Assembly (NCBI GenBank): GCA_027886175.1
Contig: JAJNNQ010000075.1
Span: 3,513,001-3,577,000, forward strand
Source: Phylloscopus collybita
Taxonomy: Eukaryota; Chordata; Aves; Passeriformes; Phylloscopidae
Length of the DNA stretch: 64,000 nucleotides
Reading direction: 5' to 3'
Shown: piece after piece, positions 50,201-63,300 of the stretch
Position numbering within the stretch: position 1 is the stretch's first letter
How the letters are laid out: each line of letters starts with the position of its first letter
Translations under genes and position numbers: made by a program
Notes under the pieces: generated by a model
Database searches by the model: none
Seen by the model: the letters and a program-made list of their open reading frames with translations, nothing else
Told to the model about the DNA's origin: nothing

Positions 50201-53200
50201 GGCAATTACTGTAATAACTTAATGATTAAAGTTTTATAAGGCTTAGGTGCATGAGATGTAATTTGAAATGCAGGCTGGGAATTAGACTCTTTAACCTAAT
50301 TAAATAACAACATCTCTTACACCCTAATAAAAATAGGAGACCTAAAGCAAATGACTTTGACAGGAAAAGCTTTGAAGGAAACTAAGGACATTGGGAGAAA
50401 AGCTGGCGTTGTTCCTGTGGTACTAAAATATATATTTTTTTAATAAAGATATAAATTAATCTGAACCACTCCTGTCTGCTCTTTACAGCTTAAAAAGACA
50501 ATTAAAAGTGAGATTTCCTTGGCAAGGCTAGGTTTCTGAAATTGCTGAAATTCACAATATCCCATGAAGTACTTAATTTTTCCTGTAAAAGTTGATTTAC
50601 ACCCTCCTAACTATGCTGACATTCTTTTTTTATGCTCTGCTGTGTTTGTATAGTTGTGGAGTTACTTTGGCTACAAGTGTTGTGTGCCCAATGTCTGCTT
50701 TCCCTTCATGCTGTATGGTAGGAATGTGAAACTTCCTTCCTTAACACCTAAACAGTCAGCCAAGCTCAGGCCACAGGGAAAGGGTTGCTTTGATTTAAAA
50801 TTTCCACCTGTCAGCCAGAGTGGTGAAAATCATCCTGGTGGGCTTTTCTCGAATTGCTCATAATTCAGCCTGATAAATTTAACATGCCAGGGACAGGTTT
50901 CGGTGTATTGATGTGTGGACATGTCTTTTTAGTATTTAGTCTGGAACACAGTGTTGCTGCAATTAGCGTATTAAGTTGTGTATAACAACAGAACGAAATC
51001 CACACAAAAGTTGATTTACGTTGATGCATGGACTCGCTTGATCTGGAAACTCAAAACTGTGTGTTGGAAAGGAGAAGTATAAAATTAGCTGGGAGCAAGG
51101 CTTGTTTAGTAGGTTGAGTTCTGTCTGAGTCCCAAGAGTCCAGTCCTACTTTGTGGAAGGGCTGCGAGGCAGCAGCGTCTCTTGCAGTGACATCTGGAGC
51201 TCAGCCCACTCGGACAGACGGCATCATTTTTAGCTGCTCTGCCCCTAACAATGCCTTGTCAGAAGTTGGTTTCCCCCCAGCCCATCTCTAATGCCCTTAT
51301 TATTAGCAGAGGAGCTTCCAAAATTAGTTAGAGATGTCAAAGATCACCCCTAGATAATAAAGAGACTGTGACCTTGGGACACGAAGAGGAGGAGCAGCTG
51401 AGGGCAGATGGCAGATGAATGTTATCCTGATACTGGATCTGGGCTTTTAACTCCCCTAGATGAGGCCAAAGCCCTAATTTTCCCTAATATTGACTTATCT
51501 CCAGTAGCAAATTTAATACTATCAGATGGGTAAATAGGGGTGGGAACACATATGTGTTTCCATCCTGTGTGTATTTTAAAAACTACCATTATGATCATTA
51601 AGGTAGCTCTTAAAGATAGTGATGACATTAGAAGCAGGCATTGGGCTTTTGTGCATATGGGGCTTCATTCAGAGCAGATGAGGCACGAATCTTTCAGGGT
51701 TAATGCTGCATCAGATTTCTGAAGCTGTAGTAGTGAGGGTTGGGACCCTGTTTTTCCAAGCTGATTTTGCAGTGATGAAAAAAATTTGGTGACTTACATG
51801 AAGCTGCTGTTGGAAAACAAGGATGGAGGAGCAGTTTGGTCCTTAGAGATATCAGGATTTGTACTGGGTGACTTCCACATTAACCTAATCATGTGTCTGT
51901 CCTGCTGTGGTTCTGTGGTGTGTTTAACACTACAAGGAGCATCACAGCTGAAACCAGAGAGCATCTGAGATAATTCTTTGACAGAAGAGTTGTGTTGTGG
52001 ATTGGGGTGGAATTGTGTGTCATTCCTGCTGCAGGTGCAGAGCAGAGCAGCGTCCTTCATTTTGAATGGGAAATTGTGGGGAAAACAAATGAGCGGTGCA
52101 CTTGGATTTTGGTCTTGGTCACAAGAGTGGTTGCTGAAGATCAGCTTTTCCCATATTGAGGTATTCTGGTCTTTCATTACAGAAGCTGGAACTGGTAAAT
52201 TGCAGGAATAATTTCTCTGGATTTTGTTGGGATGGGTGTCACCAGAAGTGTTGTGTGTGGGTGTAAAACAAAGATCCTGGTCGAACTCTGTGGTAGCTGA
52301 GGGTGAATTATAACATACAAAGCCTAGCACCAAATTACCTTCCAGAGTTAGAAACTTGAATGCTTAAAAGGTGCTAGAACACACCTGAGCTGTTAAAAAT
52401 AAATCCAGGGAAATTACTGAGAATAAACAAATGATTGCATATACAGGACAATTAAGAGACAGGTTGTATTTTTTTAATCTAAATTTCACCAACTAAGCAG
52501 AAGTACATAATTTCCCAATGTACAAAAACACCAGATAAAAATAAATGTGTAGAGCAAGTGGATAAGGAGAAAATGATAATCTTATATCATTAATATAAAT
52601 ATAAATCTTTGTTTTCATGCTTCATTAAATGATTGTAATTACTATTTGTGTGCTATGTACTGAATGGAGTACAGAAGACATTTTCTTTGTTTTGTTGCTT
52701 ACCTAAATATCTCATAATTTGGGATGATACTTTTTGAGTATGGTCTTAACTCTTCAGTGGGAACTTAGTCACTGAAGGGTTGTTTAAATGCAGTGATCAA
52801 AGCAGTGCAAATTTGAAAAAAATAGAAATAAAAAAGGACTAAGTTGTGCAAGTAGGTCATAAAGATTGAAAGAAAAGCTAGAGAAATAGATTGCTTATTT
52901 TTAAACTGTCCTCCTGAAAAATTGGAATTTATCCTGTGGGAAATTTCTTGTTAACATTAAGCTGGGAAAGCCAGTAGTGGCTAATTATTGGTATTTGGTC
53001 TTTTTGAGTACTGTTGCTTTCCACAGTATATATATGCTTGAGAACTCAGTGTCAAGTTTGATAATTTTATGTAATAATTTATAAGGCTATAAACAAGTTT
53101 AAACCTAAAATATCTTTTTAAGACACAGTATCTAATAGCTTTTTTAAAAAGAATCCCTAAACTGGAAAGCATTTGCTAAGTTCAGAATTATTTTGCTGTT

Positions 53201-55129
53201 GTTCTTAATAAAGAAATCTAAATCCAGCATGGTGTTTTTATGAACTGCTTGTCAGCCTGGGTGAACCTTCTTCTGAAATACTGCAGCTGCATAAAAAACT
53301 CATGTGCAGGAAAATGAAGCAGATGGCTTTTGAAAGTAGCAGCTGGTATATAAAATACAAGGCCAGTGATAGATTTCTCCTTAAATCATAGCATAGGGCT
53401 GTTCTCTAATTTCTCCATCTCCACAAGCATGGGCTTTCCTCTGTTTTCAATTTTTATTTTAAATTGTTCCATCTGGAATTTGCTGTCCATTTCTGTAGCT
53501 GGGAAACTGCTCGCTATTTTCTACTAAATTTTGAGAATTTAGAAGTGACACCATCTGTAATTTCCCCATTCAAGTAAAGGAAGATATATTTTATAAGTCT
53601 TGACATCAGAAATGAAACCAGGTTTGTGTTTATGTGCCCATCTTCTATGTGAGAAAAACCTTTTAGTTCTCGCTGTGTTCACCTCCTTTCTTTTGTTGTG
53701 ATTTAGGAGTATCTTTGAACTTTTAATGGCCAAAATACTGGAGACAGAAGAGAAATTTCTGTTCTGGCTAAAAGATGGGATGAAAAAAAAACCCAACTAA
53801 ATCTTGTTAAGAATAAAAAATATTTTAAGTAAAGTGAATTGTTGCTGAATATCAGGGCAGTACTAAATCAGGAAATACGGTGTAGGATTGTTGGATTTCA
53901 AAATCCTTTTTTTGCTTTGGGTATTACTGCCCTTTCTAAACATTCATTCACTGATGGTGGGTGATGTGCATTTTGTGTGTGGGGGGCAATGATAATTTTG
54001 TTTCATTATTTATTTTATTAGAACATGTGAAAGACTTCTTTTTCCTACCTTTGAGAGATGCCTTTATGCATTCCTGTTTTCCCCACACTGCAGCCGTTTT
54101 TTGTATCAGACTGTTCGTAGCTGTTGTGGCCAAGAAGTCAACTCCAAATGTGAAATTCAGGTCACACTTTAATTCTGATTTGCCACCCTGTGAATGAGCA
54201 AATTTTGGTAGAGTTGCTTCTTCTGATACTGGCACTGCAGTAATACTTGCCTGGAAGCCTGAAACAGTTTTTATTTCCATTATTCCATGTTTAATGGAAC
54301 TTAAGTAGACTAATCCTTTTCCCCCAAAGCATGCACCTGCTTGACTGTAAATCTGACTTAAACTTGTTAGAACATACAAAAAAAAATCCAGGGGAAAAGG
54401 GTCTTGAAATCAGCACAGCAGTTTGCAGCAATAAATTACTTTTGTCTCTTATTCTCCTTTAAACTCTTTTCCAGTATATTTTTCTCAAGGAGTTGAGATA
54501 AGCACATTATGTGGGAATACAAAATGAGTAAGTCAGTGGAAGAAAATATATTACAAGCAACATACAGCAAGTGACTCACTTCAGATACCATATTTTGGGT
54601 TTTGATTGTTACTAAATAAAAAGTATATAGGATTTTAGCAATGTTGACACTTGAATTCTTAATCGTGGTATCTATCCAGGTGTCTGCCTTGTTGATCTTT
54701 ATGCATTTTTATTGCTGTAACATTGTGACTGTAAAGTATTGGAGAAAAATACAGACTTCATGTAATTTTACCATTGCCAGAGCATCTGGTCTCTAGTATG
54801 GGGTATAAATTACGTAATGGCACACAGGTTTAGCAGGAGCACCTTAAAGACTTGCTTGAGCTCGAGAAGGAGATCAGGGGTTGCTGTTTTGGTTTCTTGT
54901 TTGGCTGCTTGGGTTTTTGGGGTGGCTTTTTCGAAACCAGATTTGTGTGACAAGTTTATATTACTCAGTTTTGTCTTTCAAAGTAGGTAAAGTGAAGGTG
55001 CGTCAAATAGCATCCTGCGGGTTTTTTTCTGGTTTAGCCTTTGGAGAGATCCCATTCTGAACAGTTAAATTGCAGAGGAGAATATGGCAGTGGTGCTTGA
55101 TCTGCTTGAAAAGGCTGTGTGTGTTTATG

Positions 55130-55149
55130 TATCTATGTATACATAGATA
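55130..55149. repeat. 20-bp perfect palindrome
   Basis: TATCTATGTATACATAGATA is identical to its own reverse complement. The surrounding sequence is rich in TATGTA and TGTG, so it may be a chance product of a decayed simple repeat. Confidence 0.8.
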
Positions 55150-55480
55150 AATGTGTTCTTCAGCTTCTCCAGGTATTGCACACTGTTATCTGAATTTCCA
55201 AGCCATAGGAAGTACAGCCAAAGGTCTGCACACACTGCCAGGGAGTATGGCAGGCTCACAGATAACAGGATCTCCAGTCCCCACAAAGAAGATTCATCCT
55301 CTCTTTTAACTTAGTTCTGAATTTGTAATCAGCAGAAAAAAACCTGATCAGTTTTGTTAGATTTCTAAAAGTTCAGGTTTTGTGCCTTTGTATGTATATA
55401 GGCTTTGTGCTCTTGAAGATGGGGTCTTTGTTTGTCTAACCCAGAAAATATTCTCATTTCTCTCGTTTAATTATATTAAC

Positions 55481-55500
55481 AATAATAATAATAATAATAA
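55481..55500. repeat. (AAT)6 microsatellite
   Basis: Six AAT units followed by AAA, preceded by an AT-rich TTATATTAAC flank. Confidence 0.85.
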
Positions 55501-56968
55501 AAGTTATAATTGAGCAAACACAAAAGACTTCTTGGAAAACTATTCAATTGCCTTGTGACAGTGAATTTAATTACCATTAAATTATCTCTTATGTCTCTTC
55601 CACTTAATATTTGCTCAGGCTTTTTCCTTAGGAGGTTGTGCTGAACCGCCTGTGAAATTCTTATCTAATCTCTGCACAGGCATTAGTTCATGCATTGATC
55701 TGATGCCATCTCAAAGAGAATAGTCAAGCAAAATTAAAGGTGATAAGAGAAGTTCTCATTGGTATTCTGGGAGTAGAAATGGAATCTGCTTTCTTTTTTT
55801 CCTTGCTGAAATTGAAAGAAGAATGTGTGCAGGCAGGTTTATGAAAAAAGGGAAAAACCAAGCACTTTTGGCTGTCCATAGTAGGACACTGTTAAATCCA
55901 GACCACTGGATTCTTGTCACAGGTTTCCTGAAGCTTATAGTCTTTTTATAACTCAGAAAATTTAAACACTAAAATAAGTAGGTGTACGTAATGTAAAAGA
56001 GTTCTTTTTCCCCTTCCATTTTGTTGGAATGGGGGATGTTCTATTACCTTTTCTTAGTCAATATCTGATGTCTGTAGTTGCAGAGACAAACTGGGAACAT
56101 GACTGGAATTTGTAAAAACTCACAAGCTGCAAGGCAAGAGGAGATAAACCCCAAACTTTAAATATTTGGGTAATGTTGCTTATTTATTTATGGAATAGGA
56201 GGCTAGCAGCGTTTTAAAATCATGTTTGCATGAGAGTGGAGATGCTCTTTAGCTGTTTAGTTTAATAAATCGAGCACTGGAGCACTAGGATCCACTAGGC
56301 AAAAAGCTGTGAAAATGAATGAATCCACATTTGATCATAATACAGTGGGCCTTAAATTAGCATCATTCCTGCAAGTGGAAGTTTTGTGTGTCAGGACTGA
56401 GAATCTACTTTGCTACAGACAGTTCTTGGTGTCTGAATACCTCAAGTAATAAAGGGATAATGGCTTTGAAATTTCCTGGTGATGCAAAATGGTTGAAATT
56501 ATTCAAAAAACTGAATCTGTAGTTAAAAAAAAATTAATGAAATATAAGTGATCAGTCAATGGGTATTTGATTTGGGTGGATGTAAGGCAGGTTAGCCAAG
56601 GAATTTTGTGAATAGGTTTACTTGTTAGGTGAAGTAGTTTAGGCTGTACATGAAGGTGAAGTCTCAGAAAAAGGACATGAGAAATTCTGGAATTCGGGTA
56701 TCCATATATGATCTGACCTCATGTTCAGCACTTTTTTTCATTTTGAGGTATCCCCACATAGACCTGAGGGTAAGGAGGGCTGGGCTGTTTTCACCTCTCA
56801 CGTATGTTTGCAAAAGTCATTCATTCATGGCAGTTCATGGGGCCTGAAACTCCATTCCTGATATACCTGCCCTGAGCTTCTGTCTGACAGTTTTAGTGCA
56901 GGACCAGTTTAAAGTCCTTTCTCATGTGTAGAGACCCTGGTGTAATTTATTACATTTTGCTGTTTATA

Positions 56969-57180
56969 GGATCATAGAACCATTTAGATTGTAAAAAACT
57001 TGGAATATCAACCACTAGCCCAGCACTGCCACATCCATAACTGAACCAGGTCCCCAAGGGTTGCATCTATACTTTGAATGGTTCCAGGCATGGTGATTCC
57101 ACCACTTTCCTGCACAGTCTGTTTCCAATCCCTGACCACCCTTTCAGTGGAGAAATCATCCTAATATCCAATCTAAATCC
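56969..57180 (-). mobile_element. CR1 LINE fragment
   Basis: Reverse complement of CR1: GGATCATAGAACCATTTAG tail, CTAGCCCAGCACTGCCA, GGTCCCCAAGGGTTGCATCT, GATTCCACCACTTTCCTG, CCAATCCCTGACCACCCTTT and CCTAATATCCAATCTAAATC. Same general subfamily as the copies at 37973 and 42991. Antisense to PTK2. Confidence 0.92.
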
Positions 57181-58683
57181 AATTATTTAAAATTGTGAGC
57201 ATAATGAAGAGAATTATTAATTCATATTGTGTATACTATTACTGTGGGAATACAGAATTATTATTTCCATATGTGTGTACAAATAGCACACTACATGATG
57301 CTGAAGGGCAATTATTCTCCTGTCTCATTAGTATTTGTAGGAATTGAATTGAGAAGAGTTAAAAGCTCATTATTTTGTCATATTGAGTGCCTGTATGAAT
57401 TCAAATGCAAGAGGCTTTTTTCTCATGTTTCAGCTATTGTAATAATTCATTATCCTCACTCTTGCATAGTTTATCATATTTCTTCTTTCACGTCTTTCAA
57501 TAACAAATTAAAACTTGTCATGCAATTCAGATCTAGGAAGTTTTTGGGGATTTGTTTGTAGCTGGGAGCAGGAGCCAGCTGCCACACTGGTGTTTAGGGA
57601 GTGCTGTGGTAGATGCTCATGTGTTTTGAGGAGAATGCTGAGTGGAGGACACCTCCAGCTGTTCGTTCCGCTGCTGTACTTCCTTATCTCCTAAATTATG
57701 CATTTCATAGCACTAGTAGTTTGAAATAGTTGTTCTTACAACTTGTCATCACTCAACAAGCCCACTTGGTGAAGTGTGTTGCTTTCATAGTGCATCATCC
57801 CCTCTTTGATCTGCAAGTCAGTCACATGGAGGTTTATGGTATTTCGGGACTTGCTGCAACTTTAGGATCTCAACAGCAACTTGATGTTTTCATAAGAGGA
57901 TAACAGGAGCTGTTGGGGAAAAGCTGTCAGGATCTGTTACTGGTGCAAGATTTGCAGAGCAAAGTTCTTGGGCGCTGGTTCTGTTCTCTCTTACTGCCTG
58001 AGTTTTTTGTTGTTGCTGGTTACTGTATAAATTGCTTACTCCAGTGTGGTGAAAGTATTACCTAAAAAATAAGATTCTGCCCACATCCATGTTGGTAATT
58101 GAAACAAGTCCAGGACATGTAATGAAGATGGGAAGTGTTTCCTACTGTAGGTGGTCACCACCCAGTTTCACTCTTGGTTCTTCTTTAGTTCAGCATTACT
58201 ACTGCACAGTGCCAGTCTGCAGTACAATCTGCACATTCTTCTCTGTTTACTTCTATTTTTATTTTCACTGTAATTCCCAGGCATTTATCAGTTTTACTTG
58301 CATGGTTAGATCTGCCTAGATAATTAAATCTTGTTGGCCAGGATGGTTCAAGAACACAGCCTTCCTTCTCCTAGTTGGAATGCAGGTGTGACCATCTGCT
58401 CAGTCCTCTGTGAATTTTGATTATATTTAATAAAAAGTAGCCCATATTGACATTGATAAGGAATTTTTCAATCAAGTTCATTGTGGTTGAAATGTGTTTC
58501 TTCCCAAAGTACAGCTTATTTGTGGAGAATATGAACACAAATTCTTTTTTCTCTTGCTGGACTGTGAATTGTCATTTCAGAAAATTAAGATGTATTCATT
58601 TGAAAGTTGTTTGAGGAGTATTTTAATCTGTGTTGGCACTGAACTGATCTTTCTGTGATGCCTACCTGCTTCTTTTGCTGTAG

Positions 58684-58763
58684 GTGAAAAATGACTATAT
58701 GTTAGAAATAGCAGATCAAGTGGACCAGGAAATTGCTTTGAAACTAGGTTGCCTTGAAATCCG
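58684..58763 (+). CDS. PTK2: PTK2 coding exon, FERM F2 (residues 151-177)
   Basis: The acceptor is TTTGCTGTAG. The 80 bases encode 26 codons (VKNDYMLEIADQVDQEIALK then LGCLEI) plus two bases of Arg177, with donor CG|GTAAGC (phase 2). This is the start of the helical F2 lobe. Lys152, the reported SUMOylation site of FAK, is the second codon of the exon. The open frame is intact. Confidence 0.98.
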
Positions 58764-60237
58764 GTAAGCTGATAATTCAATTTATTATTCAATATCTCTC
58801 TGACAGAATATATACATTAATTTTGAAACTGCTTAAAGTTCATCAATTTCTGACCAGTAGAGTTGAATAAAACATCATAAGACTTTTTTTTGCTACAAAG
58901 CAGTTTGAAGAAGAACTGAATAGACTGTATTGTAACTAATTTCTAGTGATTTTTAAATTAACATTATTTTAAAATTTTAATTAATTACATCTTGATACTG
59001 CCTTTTGGGTGAATTCTTCCTCTGAATAAATCAAAGGCCTGTAGAGTACATTGAAGTATGCTTTAAAAAAATGCATCTGTGGTGTTATTTAGTAAATAGT
59101 CTTGTGATTCTGCATATATAAATCCTACAGCTAAAGAATGTAATTATAGATAAATGCTGCTACCTTTCCTCTCTGTATTTACTCAGTTTTTAATGTGCTG
59201 TTTTGAAATGATTAAATCTTAAGGATCCTTTTGGGTGTTTTTGGTGTTCTTGTCAACTGTATAGACAGCTGGAAAATAAAGATAAATATATCAGATTAAA
59301 AGATCCTTGAGAGAGTTCCCAGCTTTGAAATGTGTGTGTTGGGTTTTGCTAATTTATGGAGTGCTTCCAGCCTGAAACATTTGCTTTAGTTATGCTGATG
59401 TCTCACACAGGGAGATTAGGGAAGAAGTAAAATTGATAAGAAATGAGTGACAAATGTAAACTTGTTAGGAGAGAATAAAAGTGTCCTTTGAACAGTACTT
59501 TCCAAATTAGAACAAAATTTAGGCTTATGAAATTTCCCAGGTATCACAGGAGAACCTGATGCCTTTGTTACAAGTTTTGCTGGTAGCCACAGAGACAACA
59601 AAAATTCTTTGTCTAACTGCCAACTCCTTATGCACTTACAAAATCATTGTGCCTTATTTCAAAACATGTGATGAATATAATAATCCGTGATTATGTTGTC
59701 AGCCAGGTCCTGCCTTCCCTGGTTCTCAAGCTGTGGCTCTTCAGAGCATTTTGATGAGATAGTTCTCATAGATGAACTACTGAAGCTCTTTGAATGAGCA
59801 TTACTGGTCCATTTTCTCTGTGAAAACAACCATCTAAGCCCTCTCCTAACAAAGCTTTCCTATTTATTCGTTTACTTGTTAATGTGGACGTGCCTGGATT
59901 GAAGCAGTTCTCATCATTCCCCTGCTTCTCCCTGTTCCATGCACAGAGGGCTCTCGCAAGGCAGTGCAGTGTGAGGTAGAAAGGAGCTGCTGAAGGCCAG
60001 GTTAGGTCACTTCCTGTGGTAGCAGCAGTGGTTTAAAGTGGTTCTGAAAATACAGTTAATTTGTAAGATAAAAACCTGATCTGTTGAGGTGGAATAATAA
60101 TGTACTTAATACTGACCTTTGAATTCATTCTGCCAGTGTTTCCTGATGCTAAGTGAAAGATTTCCTTATGTTGATGTTGCAGTTTTAGGCTGAATTATCC
60201 AATAATTGTTGCTTTCAAATATTTTTCCTGACTTCAG
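58764..60237 (+). other. PTK2: PTK2 intron 5 (about 1.5 kb)
   Basis: Starts GTAAGC and ends in TTTTTCCTGACTTCAG. It is the shortest complete intron in the window. It is AT-rich and I see no repeat family, exon or RNA gene in it. Confidence 0.85.
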
Positions 60238-60300
60238 GAGATCCTACGGAGAGATGAGAGGCAATGCATTAGAAAAGAAGTCCAACTATGAAGTGTTAGA
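60238..60300 (+). CDS. PTK2: PTK2 coding exon, FERM F2 (residues 177-198)
   Basis: The acceptor is GACTTCAG. The first base completes Arg177, then 20 codons read [20 protein letters not shown], followed by GA as the first two bases of Glu198. The donor is GA|GTAAGT (phase 2). Arg177-Arg178 and Lys190-Lys191 are basic F2-lobe residues linked in the literature to FERM nuclear localisation; here the intron splits codon 177. Gly181 is as in chicken FAK, where human has Trp (from memory). This is the last PTK2 coding exon in the window; the protein is incomplete here because the gene continues past 64000. Confidence 0.97.
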
Positions 60301-63300
60301 GTAAGTATTGTGTTCTAGCTTGAGGTTTGAACTGTCCCTTCTCTGCATCAGGAACAGTAAATTCAATTCAATGACTGAAGATTTCTCTTGTAATTTTTCT
60401 TTTCCATCAAGGTTGTTAAGATGCTTTAATGTAAGAAAAAGGTGATGAAACCCATTGAGATGTAGAAGTAGGAAAATTGCCTTTAACTCTGGTCCAGAGG
60501 AACAGGTTTGGAGTAGTTTAAACTTGAGCAGGAGGCTTACTGTGTTTTTTAGCAATTTTGCTAATGTCTGTGGGGTTCACCAACTCTGGTTGTGAGGTGA
60601 TTTTATTCCTCAGTGTTTTCTGTGCCCAGTTGCATTCTTGAGTTGTGACTCATTTGTGGTAAAGTTTGAGTTACTTGAAAATGTTTGTGGTGTTATTGTT
60701 TCTGTTTGCTCAGTGGGGGCATTTTCTGAGTTGTGACCTTGCAATTAACAAGGTTATTGTTTATCTGTGTATCACAAATTTTAAGAAGACCAAGGAGCAT
60801 CCTTGTACTGAAATATTTTGTTTATTTATTCATGTTGTACAGGAGATGGCTTCAGTTAAAACAAGCTGAAGTCCTTCAGCTTTTTAGCAAAAACCTGAAA
60901 ACTGGTTTTATTTGTATCTATATAGTGGATAAAGTTTCAGACATACATGCACCAATGATATGCTCATCCCTGCTAACTACCCTTGTGAAAAGATCCTGTA
61001 CAGTTTTAACACAAAATTGGGATAAAAGGTTGTTGCAGCAGTGAAGTCTCGACTTTTTAATGTTATTTTTAATGACATATAGGTGCTAACTCTTAGAGAT
61101 GTGAAGTTAGAGCATTTTGAGGAGGAAGGTAAGATTCTATACGAGTACCTTTAGAAGGATTTTTGAGGGATCTATGATATTACTAGATAAAGATAACTTT
61201 GATGAATAGCCTGCTTATTTGATATTTCTGTAGTGCTCCTATATTTATCCAGATTTTTTAAAACTTTGGTTTTGTTTGAATTAGGGATTTTTTAAAATTA
61301 TTTTTAAGGACTTCAGGTTTTTGTCTGTAGAAACATTAGTAGAAATATCTGGGTTGAGGAAATACATCACAAAATGAGAAAAGACTAATAAAAATAAAGG
61401 GGATGGGTAGATAGACAAGTCTAAAAGGGGATATAAAAAAAGGTTTGAAAGTATGTGAGTTATGTTTGGTGTAGTTTACATACATATGTTCCAGTAAGAA
61501 CTTGAGTAAAGTATTTTTAAGTCAGTTTTTTGGCAAGTCAGAAGCTACAAGCATTAGTAATTGGGTTAATGACTTTGGAAACAATGAGACAAAGGAAAGC
61601 AGGGTCATAACAGGCCACACAAAGTATAAATTAATAATTGTAGCAGGTGAGAGTTCCAGGGGGACTCAGTGTGGTGCTGCTTCCAGTTTAACAGTGATTT
61701 CTTTCGTTCAGTCTGTGTTTTCCAAACAGTGGGAAAACAGCTTTGGTGGGAAGTAATAAATTGCTGCTGTGAAAGGCAAAGTGAAGCAAAACCCTGATAT
61801 GCAAAATGTAACAGCTTAATGCCGTGGAGAATTGTGCATTTCAAAAGTTTCTTCTTTTTTGAGAACCAAGATGTGATTTGTGTGGGAATTAGCTGGGAGA
61901 GATGAAGGATAAAACCACCTTAAACTGACGATACTATAGATAATTACAAGCTGGGAAGGGTCGGTAAAAAGTGCCAGTGATCCCCAAAATGCATTAATTT
62001 GATCTTACCACCTTAATAGCCCATAAATGTTTAACTGCACAAGTAATATTTATTGCTCAAGTGAGGCTTTTTGGTATTTTTTGTGGGGGGATTGCTGGTT
62101 TTAGTACATCATGAGGCACTTAACCAGCTGAGAGCAATTTTTAAATGGCCCTTTTTTGCATTGGGTGTGATTGCTCCTTGCCTGCCTTTGTCAGATGTCT
62201 ATTTGATGTATATTTGTCTTTGATCAGATTGTCATACAAGAACAGGTCTGGATGGGAAATGGTAGATGGGATCAAATTGTTAAGTAGCCTTTAATAGTTG
62301 GGCCTTCATGGAGTGAAAGAAGAGTTTTTTCATAATAAATGTGAAGCCTGTTAGCGAGAACAGGGATAATTACAAGTACAGAAATGGGAGCTGTAGGAAG
62401 GAACAGGTGCAGCCACAATTTGGTAAAAGGCATGTTAAAGTCTATTATGTTAATGTAATGTTACTTTTATTGTTGTAACTTGAATTGAGGTGAAAGATAA
62501 AATATATATGCTGCCTAAAGCTGCTTATCATTTTAAGACGAGCAATATCACCTATCTGTAAGTTGGTGTTTTATTAATCCAGTTGAAGTTTGTACATTAA
62601 AAAAATTGAATTTAGATTTAAGCCCACAAGTAGGCTGGAGTATATGAGGTTAAGTACAAAGCTGTAGTACAACTGTATGAACCAGGCTCTCAGTGCTGGT
62701 TATCTCTTGTTGGCAGTCAGAAACCAGATGTCTGAGTCCTTCATCCAGAGACCTGAGTTGGTGTTTCCCTTGTTGGCCATTCCACCCCCACACAGCACAG
62801 CTGGGAAGGAGTTTGTAGGGTTGTGTGTGTAAAACTGTTTGTATGTTCCAATTTCCAATGCCTGTTCTCTTATATATAGGTATCCATAAGTTGTTGCTGG
62901 TCAGGGCACTAAATCTGTGTCGTTCTTTTGTTAAACTCTCCTCCAGTAAATAAATTTGCTGTCTCAGCTAAACACAGGGAATGCTTTATTAACAAGTCTT
63001 GTTAAGAGCAAGTTGTGGTCTGTTGTACTCTGCATAAGAATTTCTTCTCAGTTTGTTGCACCCAGATCTATACAAAAGGCTGCTCTACACCTTGTCCTAG
63101 TAATGAATCACATGAGGCTGTGGCAGCCGTGTGCTGCAGGACTGTTAAGATGAGGGATACCAGGGTGATGGAAGGTGCTTCATTTTAGAAGCACCAACTC
63201 TCTCTCAAATGCTTAATGTTAAACTAATATATTCCTGTCAAAATGTCTTTGCATACTATTTAGATGGTAATAGTGTGTTAGATTCATTTAACCGTGTGGA

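Larger units (their letters stand above)
45721..58683 (+). other. PTK2: PTK2 intron 4 (about 13.0 kb)
   Basis: Starts GTATGT and ends in TTCTTTTGCTGTAG. It holds one CR1 copy (56969-57180), a G11 run (47275-47285), a short GT run near 49021, (AAT)n at 55481-55500, a 20-bp perfect palindrome (55130-55149) and two longer antisense open frames (47989-48315, 51794-52333) that I could not tie to any family. No exon or RNA gene is supported. Confidence 0.85.

Noticed and set aside
53948..54379. 143-codon antisense frame in intron 4
   Set aside because: No recognisable domain, its composition follows the local AT-rich sequence, and its length is within the range expected by chance across six frames.
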